Shown: positions 1-9,316, numbered from the stretch's first letter. The stretch: 64,000 nucleotides of DNA from Sinorhizobium sp. B11 (GCA_039725955.1 CP091033.1:682001-746000), one strand, 5' to 3'. Notes: generated from the sequence alone by a model not told the origin. A program made the numbers and translations.

Positions 1-1238
1 GCGGTACGCTCAAGCTCGCGCAGTTGAACCTGGGTTTCTCCCGCGGCAGCCGTTACGCTGGTCGCTTGCGTAACACTGTCCTGAAGGGATTTTTCTCGGC
101 TCTGGGCGACCTGAAGCTCACTCTGATAGCTTTCGGCAATACGATTCAGCTCTTCGAACATCAGCCGCTGGTATTCGGCCATTTCGCCCCGCAAACGAAC
201 GGCTTGAATATGATCCGGTCCCAGGCGAGCCGAGATATCGGCCTCGATCTTCGAAGCTTCGAGATACTTTTTGCGCAGGTCGTTGGAAATGGAGTTATCG
301 AGAACGTCGGTTACGATCGCATCCGTGCGCTTGTTGTCGATGATCGATTTGACGCGTTCATATTTCGCCTGGGCTTTTGCCGTTTCGGCCTGGGCCGTAA
401 TAAGCTGGGTCGTCAATTCAGAGAGCTGCTGGTCGCTGAGAAGCTGGTATTGTCCGCCGGTGCTGACAAGCCCCTTCGCGGTACGGAACTTCTGGACCGC
501 AAGGTCCGATTCAAGTGCCTTCTGCCGCAGTTCGTCGATGCGCTCCTGCAGCCAGTCGCTCGCGCGGCGCGTCGCCTCGTATTTTGAGTTCAGCTTGTCC
601 ACGAGGTAGGCGTCAGCGATTGCGCCCGCAATTTTTGCCGCGAGATCCGGCGACGTCGAGGTGTAGCTTACGGACAGAGCGTATGTGCGTCCCACGCGCT
701 CGACATCCATATTGGAAACGATCTTGTCAGATGCCGCCCGTCGCTTGGCGTCCAGATCATCGGCGTCGACATCCGCGCTCGCAAACCATTTGCGGAAATT
801 GAGCATCGAACGAAGCATGGCGATTGGCGAGGTGTCCGGCGAGGTAAAGGCCGGATTGTCCAGCAACTTTAACTTGTCTATGACGGCCAGGCTGATCGTG
901 TCGGACTTGAACAGCTCGACTTCGCTTAATACCGATGCGTCATCCTCTACGGGAACGCCGGCATTGGAAAGTTGGCTCAGGAGCTCGCTGTTGCCACGGT
1001 CAATGAGTACGCTCGTCGCTGCAGTATATTTTGGAACTGCGGTGACGATGTAAACAATCCCTAATACAAGGAAGGCAATTGCTGCAATCGCAACCGGTCG
1101 CCATTGACGTCCGGCGATTGCGATCAGCTTTTCAACGTCGATAGTGTCTCTTGACTCAGAGTGTTCCCACTCTTCGTTTGCGTATGCCGGGACCTTATCT
1201 GGCGAAAGCAATCCGAGACCTCCATTAAGTTGCGTCAT
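1..1238 (-). CDS. Wzz/GumC/ExoP-like polysaccharide co-polymerase, partial (C-terminus outside window)
   Basis: This is an inner-membrane protein that sets chain length and drives export of a polysaccharide in a Wzy-type pathway. About 412 codons are visible from the ATG at 1238 and the frame is still open at the window edge. A cytoplasmic N-terminus of about 46 residues precedes one membrane segment (about 47-68), followed by the VPKYTAATSVLID motif typical of the Wzz domain. A long periplasmic, coiled-coil-prone region follows, containing SDWLQERIDELRQKALESD. The family often ends in a BY-type tyrosine kinase domain, which would lie outside the window. The upstream ATG has a poor ribosome site. 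A TTG at 1211 sits behind GGAGG and is an alternative start. Neighbouring export and polymerase genes support the role. Confidence 0.9.
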   Translation of the reverse strand, partial: MTQLNGGLGLLSPDKVPAYANEEWEHSESRDTIDVEKLIAIAGRQWRPVAIAAIAFLVLGIVYIVTAVPKYTAATSVLIDRGNSELLSQLSNAGVPVEDDASVLSEVELFKSDTISLAVIDKLKLLDNPAFTSPDTSPIAMLRSMLNFRKWFASADVDADDLDAKRRAASDKIVSNMDVERVGRTYALSVSYTSTSPDLAAKIAGAIADAYLVDKLNSKYEATRRASDWLQERIDELRQKALESDLAVQKFRTAKGLVSTGGQYQLLSDQQLSELTTQLITAQAETAKAQAKYERVKSIIDNKRTDAIVTDVLDNSISNDLRKKYLEASKIEADISARLGPDHIQAVRLRGEMAEYQRLMFEELNRIAESYQSELQVAQSREKSLQDSVTQATSVTAAAGETQVQLRELERT

Positions 1239-1808
1239 ATTAGGTAAAGGGTCTGTAGGTGCGCTTAATCAAATGCTTCGAGGAAGCCAAGCGAAAGTGG
1301 GCGCACGCTACATGAACGAGTGGCGTCAATCAATGTTTAAGCTCAAGCCGGGACAAAGCGCCCCGGCATCGATACCGTCAATCTGCATCAGGCCGCATTG
1401 ACGCCATATTTGCGCTGCGGTGATTTTCAGTGACTATCTTAGCATCCGGCAACGCCGCTGTGACACCCCAACCTTTATGAAATTTATGAGAGGAATTTAG
1501 CTTTTTCTCACTCTCTGGCTCTAGATTAGGCGTGTATTGATGGGTCAAAAGCGCTCCGATGTCAACGGAATCCATTAATTCTTAACGATTCGTAAGAAAA
1601 TCTTTGGAGCTATCGAGCTTATGTTCGAGATAAAAATGGATGTATGGCGGCTTAATCCGTGGTGTTTATTGAATTATGCTTCCGTTACTGGTGAGTATAT
1701 TTTTAATTATTTGTTAATGCCTGCCAGAAGTTCGCGGAAGGTGCGGGGCTGTCTTATGCGCGCGAGCTGCGGCTGAGCGCACTACAGGGCCTCGAGGATC
1801 AAAATAGA
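1239..1808. other. Divergent intergenic region between the co-polymerase and phosphatase genes
   Basis: This 570-base gap is more AT-rich than its surroundings and separates two divergently transcribed genes, so it should hold both promoters. I could not assign convincing -35/-10 boxes. A 65-codon reading frame on the minus strand (1378-1575) has no ribosome site or recognisable content and I do not call it a gene. Confidence 0.5.
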
Positions 1809-2642
1809 ATGTCGAACTCTCATGTGAAGCGCCATCAAAGCTTTATAAGCCCAACTTTGTTTGGGGTGTTTCAGAAGCTCATGGGCAAAGGCAAGCCGCT
1901 GCCTCTGGTGCGCGAGCAGGCTCGACAAAGGCTCCATTTCGAGCCGGCTGATTTTTCTGCCATTTACGCTATCGGTGACATACACGGCTGTCACGGCAAG
2001 CTTCTTGAGGCCAAGCAGAAGATAATCGAAGATTTTTCGAGGTATACGGGAACGGCATTGATAGTCATGCTTGGGGATTACGTAGATCGTGGCGTGTCCT
2101 CTAAAGATGTCCTTGAGCACCTCGGCAGGCCAACACCACCCAACATAAAGCAAGTCGCCTTATGCGGTAATCACGACGACGCGTTTCTTCAATTGCTTGA
2201 GGAGCCGGACGTGCTTCGGAGCTGGTATCGCTTCGCCGGCTCGGAAACCTTGAAATCATACGGGATCGACGTTGCTTATTTGCTGAAGCATGGCAGCAAT
2301 GGGGCAGCGGAGCGCGCAATAAATGATGCGGTTCCGACTCACCATAAGAAATTATTAGCCGAGATGCCGTCGATGCTCACTGTGGGTGATATCGTTTTCG
2401 TGCATGCCGGGATCAGGCCGGGTGTCGCTCTCTCCGAGCAGAGGGACAGTGATTTAATGTGGATTCGTGAGCCCTTTCTGACACGGGGCCCGGAACTGCC
2501 CTTGCTGGTGGTGCACGGTCACACGCCGGTCGCTCGACCGTTTTTTGGCAATGGCCGGATCGCTATCGATACCGGCGCATTCGCCACTGGCAGGATGACA
2601 GTGCTGCGCATCGTGAACCGCCAAGCTGTCGTGCTAAGCTGA
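1809..2642 (+). CDS. PPP-family serine/threonine phosphatase-like metallophosphoesterase
   Basis: A predicted cytoplasmic phosphatase of 277 aa using a two-metal site. The family signature is complete: GDIHGCHG (about 56-63), GDYVDRG (about 89-95), GNHDD (about 120-124), then VHAG (about 197) and VHGHTPV (about 240), which supply the last metal-binding histidines. This is the bacterial PrpA/PrpB or ApaH-like branch of the PPP superfamily. The substrate cannot be read from sequence: it could be phosphoprotein or a dinucleotide. It is divergent from the polysaccharide co-polymerase and converges on the next gene with a 14-base gap. Similar phosphatases occur beside rhizobial exopolysaccharide genes, so a regulatory role in polymer synthesis is plausible but inferred. 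Confidence 0.88.
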   Translation: MSNSHVKRHQSFISPTLFGVFQKLMGKGKPLPLVREQARQRLHFEPADFSAIYAIGDIHGCHGKLLEAKQKIIEDFSRYTGTALIVMLGDYVDRGVSSKDVLEHLGRPTPPNIKQVALCGNHDDAFLQLLEEPDVLRSWYRFAGSETLKSYGIDVAYLLKHGSNGAAERAINDAVPTHHKKLLAEMPSMLTVGDIVFVHAGIRPGVALSEQRDSDLMWIREPFLTRGPELPLLVVHGHTPVARPFFGNGRIAIDTGAFATGRMTVLRIVNRQAVVLS

Positions 2643-2656
2643 AGCGGCCGTTTGCC

Positions 2657-3427
2657 TTACGGCAATTTGTCAGGATCAAAGCCGAACCAGGTGAGTGAAC
2701 CTTTCTTGTTGGCCGGCAATTCGACAGCGGCCTGCTTGACGTAGGGCAGGAGGGCGGGGCTGATTGCCGTCAACGCCGGTGCGACTTTCCGCGAATCCCC
2801 TAGTCTTAAGAGAAGGCTGACGTCGCTCTCGACCGTGGTTCGAGCATTTTCAAGCGTCGTTATGTTCAGATGGTTCCAAAAGTAGAATCGGGCGAGAAGG
2901 GCAAGCTCGTCCGAAGGAGCGAGCCGTGCTGACATCGTCATCAACCGGGAAATTGCTTTCGGCTCCTGAGCGATTACGGCACGAACGATCGCAAGCCTGA
3001 GCCAAAGATTGCTATCGCTCGGCGTGCAAGAGACGGCATGGCGCATGTAGCGTTCGGCGTCGTCTGCAGCCTTGGCCCAGGCTTCGTAACCCGTGATCTC
3101 GTTGGCCGTATCCAGTCTATTCAGCACGAGTGTCGTGCCTGCCATGACGATATCCGAGCGGCAATAGTCGCCGGAGACGATCGTGTCGGTGTCGGCTGCC
3201 GTCCTTGCCAGCGTTTCAGGGCTGATCTGTCCGGATTGTTCAAGTCTCTCGGCGACAAGAAAGATATCGGCAAAGCGTGCCGACTGCCTGATATCGGCTA
3301 TGGCGAAGGCCAGTAGCGCAATGACTGTCAGGCTAAAAAGGACGGATAGGGGAGAGGGAACTGACAGCGCAACCCGGGCCGTGGCCCTTCGCCGCGTTTG
3401 TCCGCTTGCCTTGGCGCGCTGAGACAT
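2657..3427 (-). CDS. Membrane-anchored protein of unknown function in the EPS locus
   Basis: A 256-aa protein I do not recognise. After a basic N-terminus (SQRAKASGQTRRRATARV) there is one hydrophobic segment at about residues 28-46. The rest is hydrophilic and alpha-helical, with helix-turn-helix spacing around residues 100-200 reminiscent of TPR-like repeats (YMRHAVSCTPSDSNLWLRLA). The layout suggests an inner-membrane anchor with a periplasmic helical domain. It is the last gene on the minus strand of the polymerase/exporter/secreted-protein series, 155 bases after the secreted-protein gene, so it is probably an accessory of the same polysaccharide system. That functional link is inferred from position only. 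Confidence 0.7.
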   Translation of the reverse strand: MSQRAKASGQTRRRATARVALSVPSPLSVLFSLTVIALLAFAIADIRQSARFADIFLVAERLEQSGQISPETLARTAADTDTIVSGDYCRSDIVMAGTTLVLNRLDTANEITGYEAWAKAADDAERYMRHAVSCTPSDSNLWLRLAIVRAVIAQEPKAISRLMTMSARLAPSDELALLARFYFWNHLNITTLENARTTVESDVSLLLRLGDSRKVAPALTAISPALLPYVKQAAVELPANKKGSLTWFGFDPDKLP

Positions 3428-3581
3428 GTCCTACCGGTCCGACCTGCTGCAGGAACGATCGGCTCCACTGCCGGCAACGACTCGCGCGATATAGGAGCTT
3501 TTCTTTAAATGTTGAAAGGAGAGGAGAGGCCGGACGGCCTCTCTAGATAGAAGATAGAATTACGCAAATTTTGAAAGCGGA

Positions 3582-4262
3582 CTAAATGCTGCCGCTAACA
3601 GAGTTGTTGATGATGATCGTAAAATTGCCCCCACCTGAAGCGCCCGTCCGGAGCGAACCCACTCCTGAAGCGTTGGTCTGGAGCGAGCCTCCGCCCTGCG
3701 CGGCGCCGCCACCATCTGTGCCATCAGCCGGTCCACCCAAGCCTGACGCACCAGGGCCGCTGATGTCGCCGCCACCTGCAGGGCCTGCGCCCACGCCGCC
3801 GAGTGCTGCAACAGCGGTCTGGTTGGTCAGCGAAGCTTCAAATGCTGTGCGGAAGCTACCAAGCGCAGGGTTACTGACGATTGCTGCTGCCACGGCTGCC
3901 GCAATCTCGTCGGCAAGATCGGAGTGCTGCGGACGGCAAACGTTGACGGCACGCCCAAGGCCGGCGCCGATAGCTGCTCTCTGAGCATCGGTTGTTGCAG
4001 GATTGGCTGCCAGCGTCAGCAGCATTGCCGTGACGTTCGTTTCGGTTGCCGCAAGATCGCGAACCGAGCCAGTAAGCACGCTATCGGACGGATTGCCCGT
4101 GAGAATGCTGGCTGGCGCTGCATTAAAGGCGTCCATCTGAGAGCCGCTTGCCGCGCCCGGGCCTGAAAAGCAGTTGCCTGCAAAGGACGACGTCGCAAGG
4201 CAAAGAGTGCCGAATGCGAATACAGCCGTACCTTTCAATATATTTTTCCCTGCCCTTACCAT
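3582..4262 (-). CDS. Exported glycine-rich protein of unknown function
   Basis: A secreted protein of about 226 aa. The preferred start is the ATG at 4262, because GGAGG lies five bases upstream; a TTG at 4274 would add four residues. A classical signal peptide ends near TSSFAGN. The middle is an alanine-rich helical domain with one pair of conserved-looking cysteines (NCFSGPG and NVCRPQHSD). The last 80 residues are low-complexity Gly/Ala/Ser with two related blocks (GSLQTNASG and GSLRTGASG) and a hydrophobic beta-like tail (FTIIINNSVSG). I cannot assign a function. Its position between the outer-membrane exporter and the anchored protein suggests a matrix or export accessory role. Confidence 0.68.
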   Translation of the reverse strand: MVRAGKNILKGTAVFAFGTLCLATSSFAGNCFSGPGAASGSQMDAFNAAPASILTGNPSDSVLTGSVRDLAATETNVTAMLLTLAANPATTDAQRAAIGAGLGRAVNVCRPQHSDLADEIAAAVAAAIVSNPALGSFRTAFEASLTNQTAVAALGGVGAGPAGGGDISGPGASGLGGPADGTDGGGAAQGGGSLQTNASGVGSLRTGASGGGNFTIIINNSVSGSI

Positions 4263-4355
4263 TCCAGCCTCCAAAATATATCGGCGCTTATAACATAAAC
4301 TCCGATGAGCACCAGTCCGTTCAATGTCAGGCGCTCGAAGTATCGTTTAATATAT

Positions 4356-5567
4356 TTAATCCCCAAGATCTTGGATTGCATCGCGGGTATCGAGAGCATC
4401 GTTAGAGACGCCTCTGACCGTAGATGTAACCGAGTTCAGGATGTCCAGGAACTTCACGAGTTCAACAGTCTTGGCGTTGGAGACGTACAGGACGTCCTTG
4501 TCGGCCATGCGGAACTCCTGAACCGCGAACAGGGTCGCCGGATCACGCAAGTTTGCCCGGAAAATCACTGGCACCTCGTTGCCCTTGAAACGGCTGGTGT
4601 CGATGCTCAGGCGCTGCAAAGTGCTGCGGTCGACCTTGCGATAAACCACGACTTCGCGCGGATCTGCGCGGCTGTCGAGGAGGCCGCCGGCCTTTGCCAT
4701 GGCTTCGCCAAGGGTCAGGTTCGAATCCTCGAAGTCGATGCGGTTGTTGGTACCGGAGGCGCCAAGAGCGATGAATGTACGGCGCTCATGCTCGACCGAG
4801 ACCGTGTCGCCCGGCGCGAGATAGATGTTTTCGGCCGGGTTCTTCAGCAGAGTTTCGTAAGCGACGGTCGCCGTCTTGCCACGACGCTGCAGCGTCACGT
4901 TTGTCTCGATATTCGGAGTCGTGAGACCGCCAGCCTCGGAAATCGCATCCAGGATGCGATCGCCGGCCGGCGAAAGAACGATCTTTTGCGGGTCGTTGAC
5001 GTCACCGACGACGGCTACTTCGGAGGAACGGCTGGTCGTGGTCGTGAGAACGACCTGCGGCTCGATAGCACGGCTCGCCAGCTTATCCTCAATATCTTGT
5101 TCAACTTCTTCCTTCATGCGGCCAGCAGCGGGAACGCGGCCTGCATAAGGAATGCTGATGGTGCCGGACTTGTCGATGGTCTGCTGAGGCAACGTGATGT
5201 AGTTGCCCGGGCGGCTGCCCGCGTCGGATGGGATGAAAAGACCGCCCGACTGAGCTTCAAAAATTGAAACCTGCACGACATCACCGAAGCCGAGCGGGAT
5301 GTCCGGAGCGCCGCCTCGGCCACCGCTGAATCCGGTCCGCAGAGAGCTGGACGGAATCTTATCGAAATAGGGCAGGATTCCCTTGTTGAGATCGATCAGA
5401 ACGTAGTCGATTCCAACCTTGCGCTCGGGTGTTGTGACCTTAATTGCTGCATCGCGGTCGATATCCTTGTGGTCCGGACCGGACCTAGGGAGAGAAGTGC
5501 AGCTGGAAAGCGCGATCAGCATCGATACAATGATGCTGCCGCGTCGAGTTACAGGAATGCCCATCAT
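4356..5567 (-). CDS. Wza-like polysaccharide export lipoprotein (Poly_export + SLBB)
   Basis: An outer-membrane polysaccharide exporter of about 403 aa. A lipoprotein signal peptide ends in the lipobox LSSC, so the mature protein would be acylated. The polysaccharide-export domain follows (PLGFGDVVQVSIFEAQSGG, then ISIPYAGRVPAAG), and SLBB domains contain AVVGDVNDPQKIVLSPAG and GDTVSVEHERRTFIALGA. The frame opens at a GTG (5594), but the paired ATGs at 5567 and 5564 give a better signal peptide, with AGGG just upstream. The protein should pair with the Wzz-like protein at 1-1238 to form a trans-envelope channel. It is shorter in its C-terminal part than E. coli Wza plus a cytoplasmic partner and resembles GumB/ExoF-type exporters. 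Confidence 0.9.
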   Translation of the reverse strand: MMGIPVTRRGSIIVSMLIALSSCTSLPRSGPDHKDIDRDAAIKVTTPERKVGIDYVLIDLNKGILPYFDKIPSSSLRTGFSGGRGGAPDIPLGFGDVVQVSIFEAQSGGLFIPSDAGSRPGNYITLPQQTIDKSGTISIPYAGRVPAAGRMKEEVEQDIEDKLASRAIEPQVVLTTTTSRSSEVAVVGDVNDPQKIVLSPAGDRILDAISEAGGLTTPNIETNVTLQRRGKTATVAYETLLKNPAENIYLAPGDTVSVEHERRTFIALGASGTNNRIDFEDSNLTLGEAMAKAGGLLDSRADPREVVVYRKVDRSTLQRLSIDTSRFKGNEVPVIFRANLRDPATLFAVQEFRMADKDVLYVSNAKTVELVKFLDILNSVTSTVRGVSNDALDTRDAIQDLGD

Positions 5568-5819
5568 GACCCTACTTGGTAATAGCACTAACACCGTCTA
5601 GCCCGGTGGCAACTTAAATGACAAGTAAATATCCGACTCTGTCAGATACTGCATACCTAACAGAAGGTTATTGTGGCAATAGGGCAACATGGATTGTTCC
5701 AATTATGGTAAATTAGCGAGAGTTGATGCGTTAAGATTCTGTGGTAATTCGCATACAACTCAAACGAATATTATGATCTTCTTTAGTGGCGATTTTATGT
5801 GTCGTCAGCCTTTAAATCG

Positions 5820-7355
5820 TCATATTTCGAGGATCTCCGCGGGGCGCTCGATTCTCATGCCGGATGGCAGGTCCTTCTTGTTTTCACTGACCCTTTCTTC
5901 GCGCCCGCAGCAAATTGAGATAATCGTCGCGAGAAATGCGGTGAAGAATACGGCAAAACCGGGTATCTGGATCGAAAAATCGACGGCGGAATGAACTGCT
6001 GTCAACAAGGTGCCCGCGCAACCCAAAATTGAGTAGTGCCTGAGCCGACGGCGGTCCTGATAACCGCTCCAGAAGGCGCGCATGAGCACGAAAAAGATCA
6101 GGCAGGCGACGACAGGGAATATTATTCCCAGTGTCAGAAAACCCTCGAGGTAGGCGCTGTGCGCCCTGTCCACAATGCCGCCAATTCCGCAATCAGGCGT
6201 TCGATAGGCTGGAAAAACGGTGCGGAATGTGCCGAATCCGGTTCCCTGCAGCCAGTTCTGAGAGAGGGCGTGTATCGTATCGGACCAGACGCAGAAACGA
6301 TCGTCATCAGCGCCTCGCTGGTCTGCACGCAGGATGGCTCGGCCGCCGAATATCGCCGCGAAAACGAGAACAAGGGCGACCGCTCCGGCTGCCGTCAACC
6401 ATTTTCCGGTCGCCGAAGCGCCCGCCTGGGGATGCCGCCTGGAGCGTCTGCTTTTCCACTGACCGGCGAGATAGGGGAGGTAAATGATCGAGCCTAGGCC
6501 TGTGGCAAACAGTCCGGCACGGGATTGAGTGAGCATGAGCGCGGTCAGGCAGGAAAGGCCAAGGCCGGCGAAAAGCCAGAAACGCAGGCCCTCGTTGGAT
6601 CCGCCTGGTTGCGCGGATGAAAAGCCGAAATAGGCGCGGCCGTTTTCCGAGGCAAATGTCGCCAGCATCAGAAAACTCAGCCCCAGGAAGGTCGCTGCCG
6701 TGTTGCGGTTGACGAAGACTGCAGTGAGGCTGTCGAGATAATAGCGCTTGTTTTCGGTCAGCAGCATCTTCGGAAAGAGCAAGAACTGGCCAAGTCCGAA
6801 GAGTGAAACCAAACCTGCTCCAACGGCGAGTACGATCAGAATACGCCGCGCTCGCCTGTCCGTGTCGGCGATGATGAGGCCAGTCAAAAAAGTCATGCCG
6901 GGTAGCGCTATATAGAGAAGCGAGGCGAGGGTGTCTGCCGGCGCGACCGATATCGTGTCTCTTGAGGCGCCAGCGAGCCCGTCGGCATCCTTCCAGATCG
7001 GATTGACGAGGGATGGCCAGGGGATGCGGACGGTCTGGATAACGATCCAGGCCGAGGTGATGATCAAGAGAAGCAGCGCCGAGACGAAGACCCAGCGAGC
7101 ACGTCGGGGCTCACCGAAAAGCAATAGCGCCGCAAGACCCAGAGTGAACATGCAGATTGCGATGGCTGCGAACGGCTTTGCATCGACCAGGCCGAACGGA
7201 ATGACCGCAGCCAGCACCACCGCGCTGTAGAGGCCGGCAAGTATGGTCTTCAATCTATCCGTCACAGACACGGCCAAACTTTGAGAGGTCGGCCGCCCCT
7301 CCGGCGCCGCTGTTTTTGTCTCTGCAAGAATTGTGCGACTTTTGCAACCCCGCAC
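5820..7355 (-). CDS. O-antigen ligase/Wzy-like polysaccharide polymerase
   Basis: A polytopic inner-membrane protein of about 511 aa with roughly eleven hydrophobic segments. It has a large periplasmic loop near residues 350-425 containing WLQGTGFGTFRTVFPAYRT and RAHSAYLEGFLTLG, which matches the Wzy_C/O-antigen ligase signature. Such enzymes polymerise lipid-linked repeat units or ligate polymer to lipid A. Beside Wzz- and Wza-like genes, polymerase is the more likely role. The start is a GTG at 7355; an internal GTG near SVTDRLK would also keep all membrane segments. A 225-base gap precedes the exporter gene, which may have its own promoter. Confidence 0.85.
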   Translation of the reverse strand: MRGCKSRTILAETKTAAPEGRPTSQSLAVSVTDRLKTILAGLYSAVVLAAVIPFGLVDAKPFAAIAICMFTLGLAALLLFGEPRRARWVFVSALLLLIITSAWIVIQTVRIPWPSLVNPIWKDADGLAGASRDTISVAPADTLASLLYIALPGMTFLTGLIIADTDRRARRILIVLAVGAGLVSLFGLGQFLLFPKMLLTENKRYYLDSLTAVFVNRNTAATFLGLSFLMLATFASENGRAYFGFSSAQPGGSNEGLRFWLFAGLGLSCLTALMLTQSRAGLFATGLGSIIYLPYLAGQWKSRRSRRHPQAGASATGKWLTAAGAVALVLVFAAIFGGRAILRADQRGADDDRFCVWSDTIHALSQNWLQGTGFGTFRTVFPAYRTPDCGIGGIVDRAHSAYLEGFLTLGIIFPVVACLIFFVLMRAFWSGYQDRRRLRHYSILGCAGTLLTAVHSAVDFSIQIPGFAVFFTAFLATIISICCGREERVSENKKDLPSGMRIERPAEILEI

Positions 7356-7579
7356 GAATCCGGTGCGACAATCGTACCAGAATTGGCCGCCACATTCGGT
7401 TGCTTCGGAAAAAAGATAGTTCGCTAAAATTGTCCAGAACGATTTAAACGGATCGAGAGCCCTGCCTCCGTATGTTCCCGTCGTTGGCTGAAGCTGGATA
7501 GAGCTTCGACCAATGGAAGCCGGATTTCAACCGGCATGGATATTCGACCGCAATGCGGTCGTCGAAACGGGGTAAGAAA

Positions 7580-8173
7580 ATGTTTAAGCACGCGCTGGTT
7601 ACTGCGGTGACGCTTGCATCTCTGTTTGCGGTTCAGACCGCGCAGGCCGCCGGTCCTGCCGGTATTGCCCGCGGATTGAAGGCCGCGCCGGCATTCAGCT
7701 ATATTTCCGAAAAGCGCCGGACTACGGCACCTTTCGCCCATGTGATGTTCTGCGCGCAAAACCCCGGTGAATGCGAGGCACGCGGTGGAGCTTCGGAAAT
7801 TTCGCTGAATGAATTCGCGAACAAGCAGCTTCGATCGGTCAATGCCTCGGTCAACCGTTCGATCCGCCCGGTGAACGACAGCCAGGATCAGGGCGATGTC
7901 TGGCAGGTGAACGTGAAATCGGGTGACTGCGAGGATTTCGCGCTGACGAAGCGTGATCATCTCATTGCGATGGGCTGGTCGCCGAAGGCACTGCGGATTG
8001 CGGTGACGAAGACGCCCTACGGTGAAGGACACGCGGTTCTGGTTGTCAAGACCGATCAGGGCGATCTGGTGCTCGACAACCGCACGAATGCGATCAAGGG
8101 CTGGAAGGATACGGATCTTCGCTGGCTGATGATCCAGTCGGGCGATAACCCGCGGATATGGTACGAACTCTGA
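7580..8173 (+). CDS. Periplasmic transglutaminase-like cysteine protease (BTLCP, LapG-type)
   Basis: A secreted protein of about 197 aa. The start is the ATG at 7580 behind GGGGTAAG, which gives a clean signal peptide ending near TAQAAG; an in-frame ATG at 7553 would add nine residues. The Cys-His-Asp triad of the bacterial transglutaminase-like cysteine proteinases is visible: GDCEDFA (Cys about 117), GEGHAVLVV (His about 151) and LVLDNRTN (Asp about 166). LapG, the best-known member, cleaves surface adhesins under c-di-GMP control through LapD. No LapD or adhesin gene is visible here, so the substrate is unknown. It is divergent from the polymerase gene, which fits a cell-surface theme. Confidence 0.88.
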   Translation: MFKHALVTAVTLASLFAVQTAQAAGPAGIARGLKAAPAFSYISEKRRTTAPFAHVMFCAQNPGECEARGGASEISLNEFANKQLRSVNASVNRSIRPVNDSQDQGDVWQVNVKSGDCEDFALTKRDHLIAMGWSPKALRIAVTKTPYGEGHAVLVVKTDQGDLVLDNRTNAIKGWKDTDLRWLMIQSGDNPRIWYEL

Positions 8174-8253
8174 TTGGATTTGCTGCACCGTAAAACCAGC
8201 CGGACAGACGGTTCTTAGCCGAGCCGTTGGTTTCGTATCACGAACATGGATGG

Positions 8254-8274
8254 CGTGACGCCCATTGCGTCACG
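8254..8274. terminator. Hairpin overlapping the LacI-gene stop codon
   Basis: Eight-base perfect arms (CGTGACGC and GCGTCACG) flank a five-base loop between two convergent genes. There is no T-run on either strand. It could end transcription weakly for one or both genes, or be an RNA-stability element. Confidence 0.35.
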
Positions 8275-9316
8275 TTCTGGGCTCCATCAAAAAGGCGTCA
8301 CTTTCCGCGGGCACAAGTTCCAGCGGCCAGATGCGGTTACGCACTCCGTTGCTGTAGGTTTCCGAATAGGCAGGCATTCCCGCAAGCAAGGTTTCGGCAA
8401 GTGCCGCACCGAGGTCAGGCAGCGACATGCGGAAGCAGGTGAGTGTCGGCTGCAGGAATCTGGCGCGGGGTTCCTCGCGGAAGCCGATAACAGCGAGATC
8501 GCGGCCGGGGACGATGCCGGCTTCGACAAGGCGGCGGTAGAGGCCGATCGCCATCAGTTCGTAGATCAAAATGATCGCTGTGGGCTTGTCCTCGATCCGC
8601 AACAGTTCGTCGCCGGCTTGATACCCGCCCTGTTCACTGGACTTCACGCGGATCACCAGCTTCGGATCATAGCCGATACCGTGCTTCTCCAGGGCCTTCC
8701 GGTAGGCATCGACAAAGATATAGCCGAGATTGATCTCCCCTGACGGTGCGGCAATCGCAATGCGGCGATGCCCCTTGCCGACGAGCCGGTCGACGGCGCA
8801 GGTCGCAACACCTTCGAAATCAAGGTCGATCCAGGTGAAGTTGCCGCCGCCGGAAGAGCTGCGACCGAGTGCGACGAAGGGGATCTTCGCCTTGACGAGC
8901 AAATCGATGCGTTTGTCGATGCGTTGAGTTGCGGAGATGATCATGGCATCGACGACACGGCGCGCCACCATACGCTTCAGATACTCGTAGGGATCCTCGT
9001 CGCTGGGGCAGGGCAGCATGACGAGATCGAGTTTATGTCGCGACAACACGCTTTGGAGCCCGCCGGTGACGCCGAGGAAGAAGTTGTCGCTGTTTTCGAC
9101 CGTCTCCTTGCTGGATTCAATCATCAGGCCGATGACGTTGGTCGTTCCCTGACGAAGGCTGCGGCCGGATTGATTGGCCACGTAACCGAATTCTTGGGCG
9201 GCGGCCAGCACGCGCTTGCGGGTCTCCTCGTTGACATCGGCCTTGCCGTTCAGCGCACGCGAAACCGTCCCGATCGATATATCGAGATGTTCGGCGAGCT
9301 GGCGGATACCCTTCAT
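8270..9316 (-). CDS. LacI-family transcriptional regulator of the adjacent sugar operon
   Basis: A DNA-binding regulator of 348 aa. The N-terminal helix-turn-helix reads IRQLAEHLDISIGTVSRALN with the hinge-helix region after it, followed by a periplasmic-binding-protein-like sensor domain starting at TTNVIGLMIESS. The ATG at 9316 is preferred over the TTG at 9322. The gene is divergent from the oxidoreductase that opens the catabolic operon. Three AAACGTTT-centred palindromes lie in the shared intergenic region, one on its own side. It probably represses the operon and itself until a sugar ligand binds. The ligand is unknown. Confidence 0.93.
   Translation of the reverse strand: MKGIRQLAEHLDISIGTVSRALNGKADVNEETRKRVLAAAQEFGYVANQSGRSLRQGTTNVIGLMIESSKETVENSDNFFLGVTGGLQSVLSRHKLDLVMLPCPSDEDPYEYLKRMVARRVVDAMIISATQRIDKRIDLLVKAKIPFVALGRSSSGGGNFTWIDLDFEGVATCAVDRLVGKGHRRIAIAAPSGEINLGYIFVDAYRKALEKHGIGYDPKLVIRVKSSEQGGYQAGDELLRIEDKPTAIILIYELMAIGLYRRLVEAGIVPGRDLAVIGFREEPRARFLQPTLTCFRMSLPDLGAALAETLLAGMPAYSETYSNGVRNRIWPLELVPAESDAFLMEPRT

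Noticed and set aside
1378..1575. A 65-codon minus-strand frame in the first intergenic region
   Set aside because: No ribosome site, no recognisable content and a position in a likely promoter region.
4305..5267. A 320-codon plus-strand frame over the Wza-like gene
   Set aside because: The minus strand encodes a clear polysaccharide export protein; the plus frame shows no domain or translation signal.
7424..8188. A 254-codon minus-strand frame over the cysteine protease gene
   Set aside because: The plus-strand protease has signal peptide and catalytic triad; the opposite frame is a shadow rich in Arg and His.
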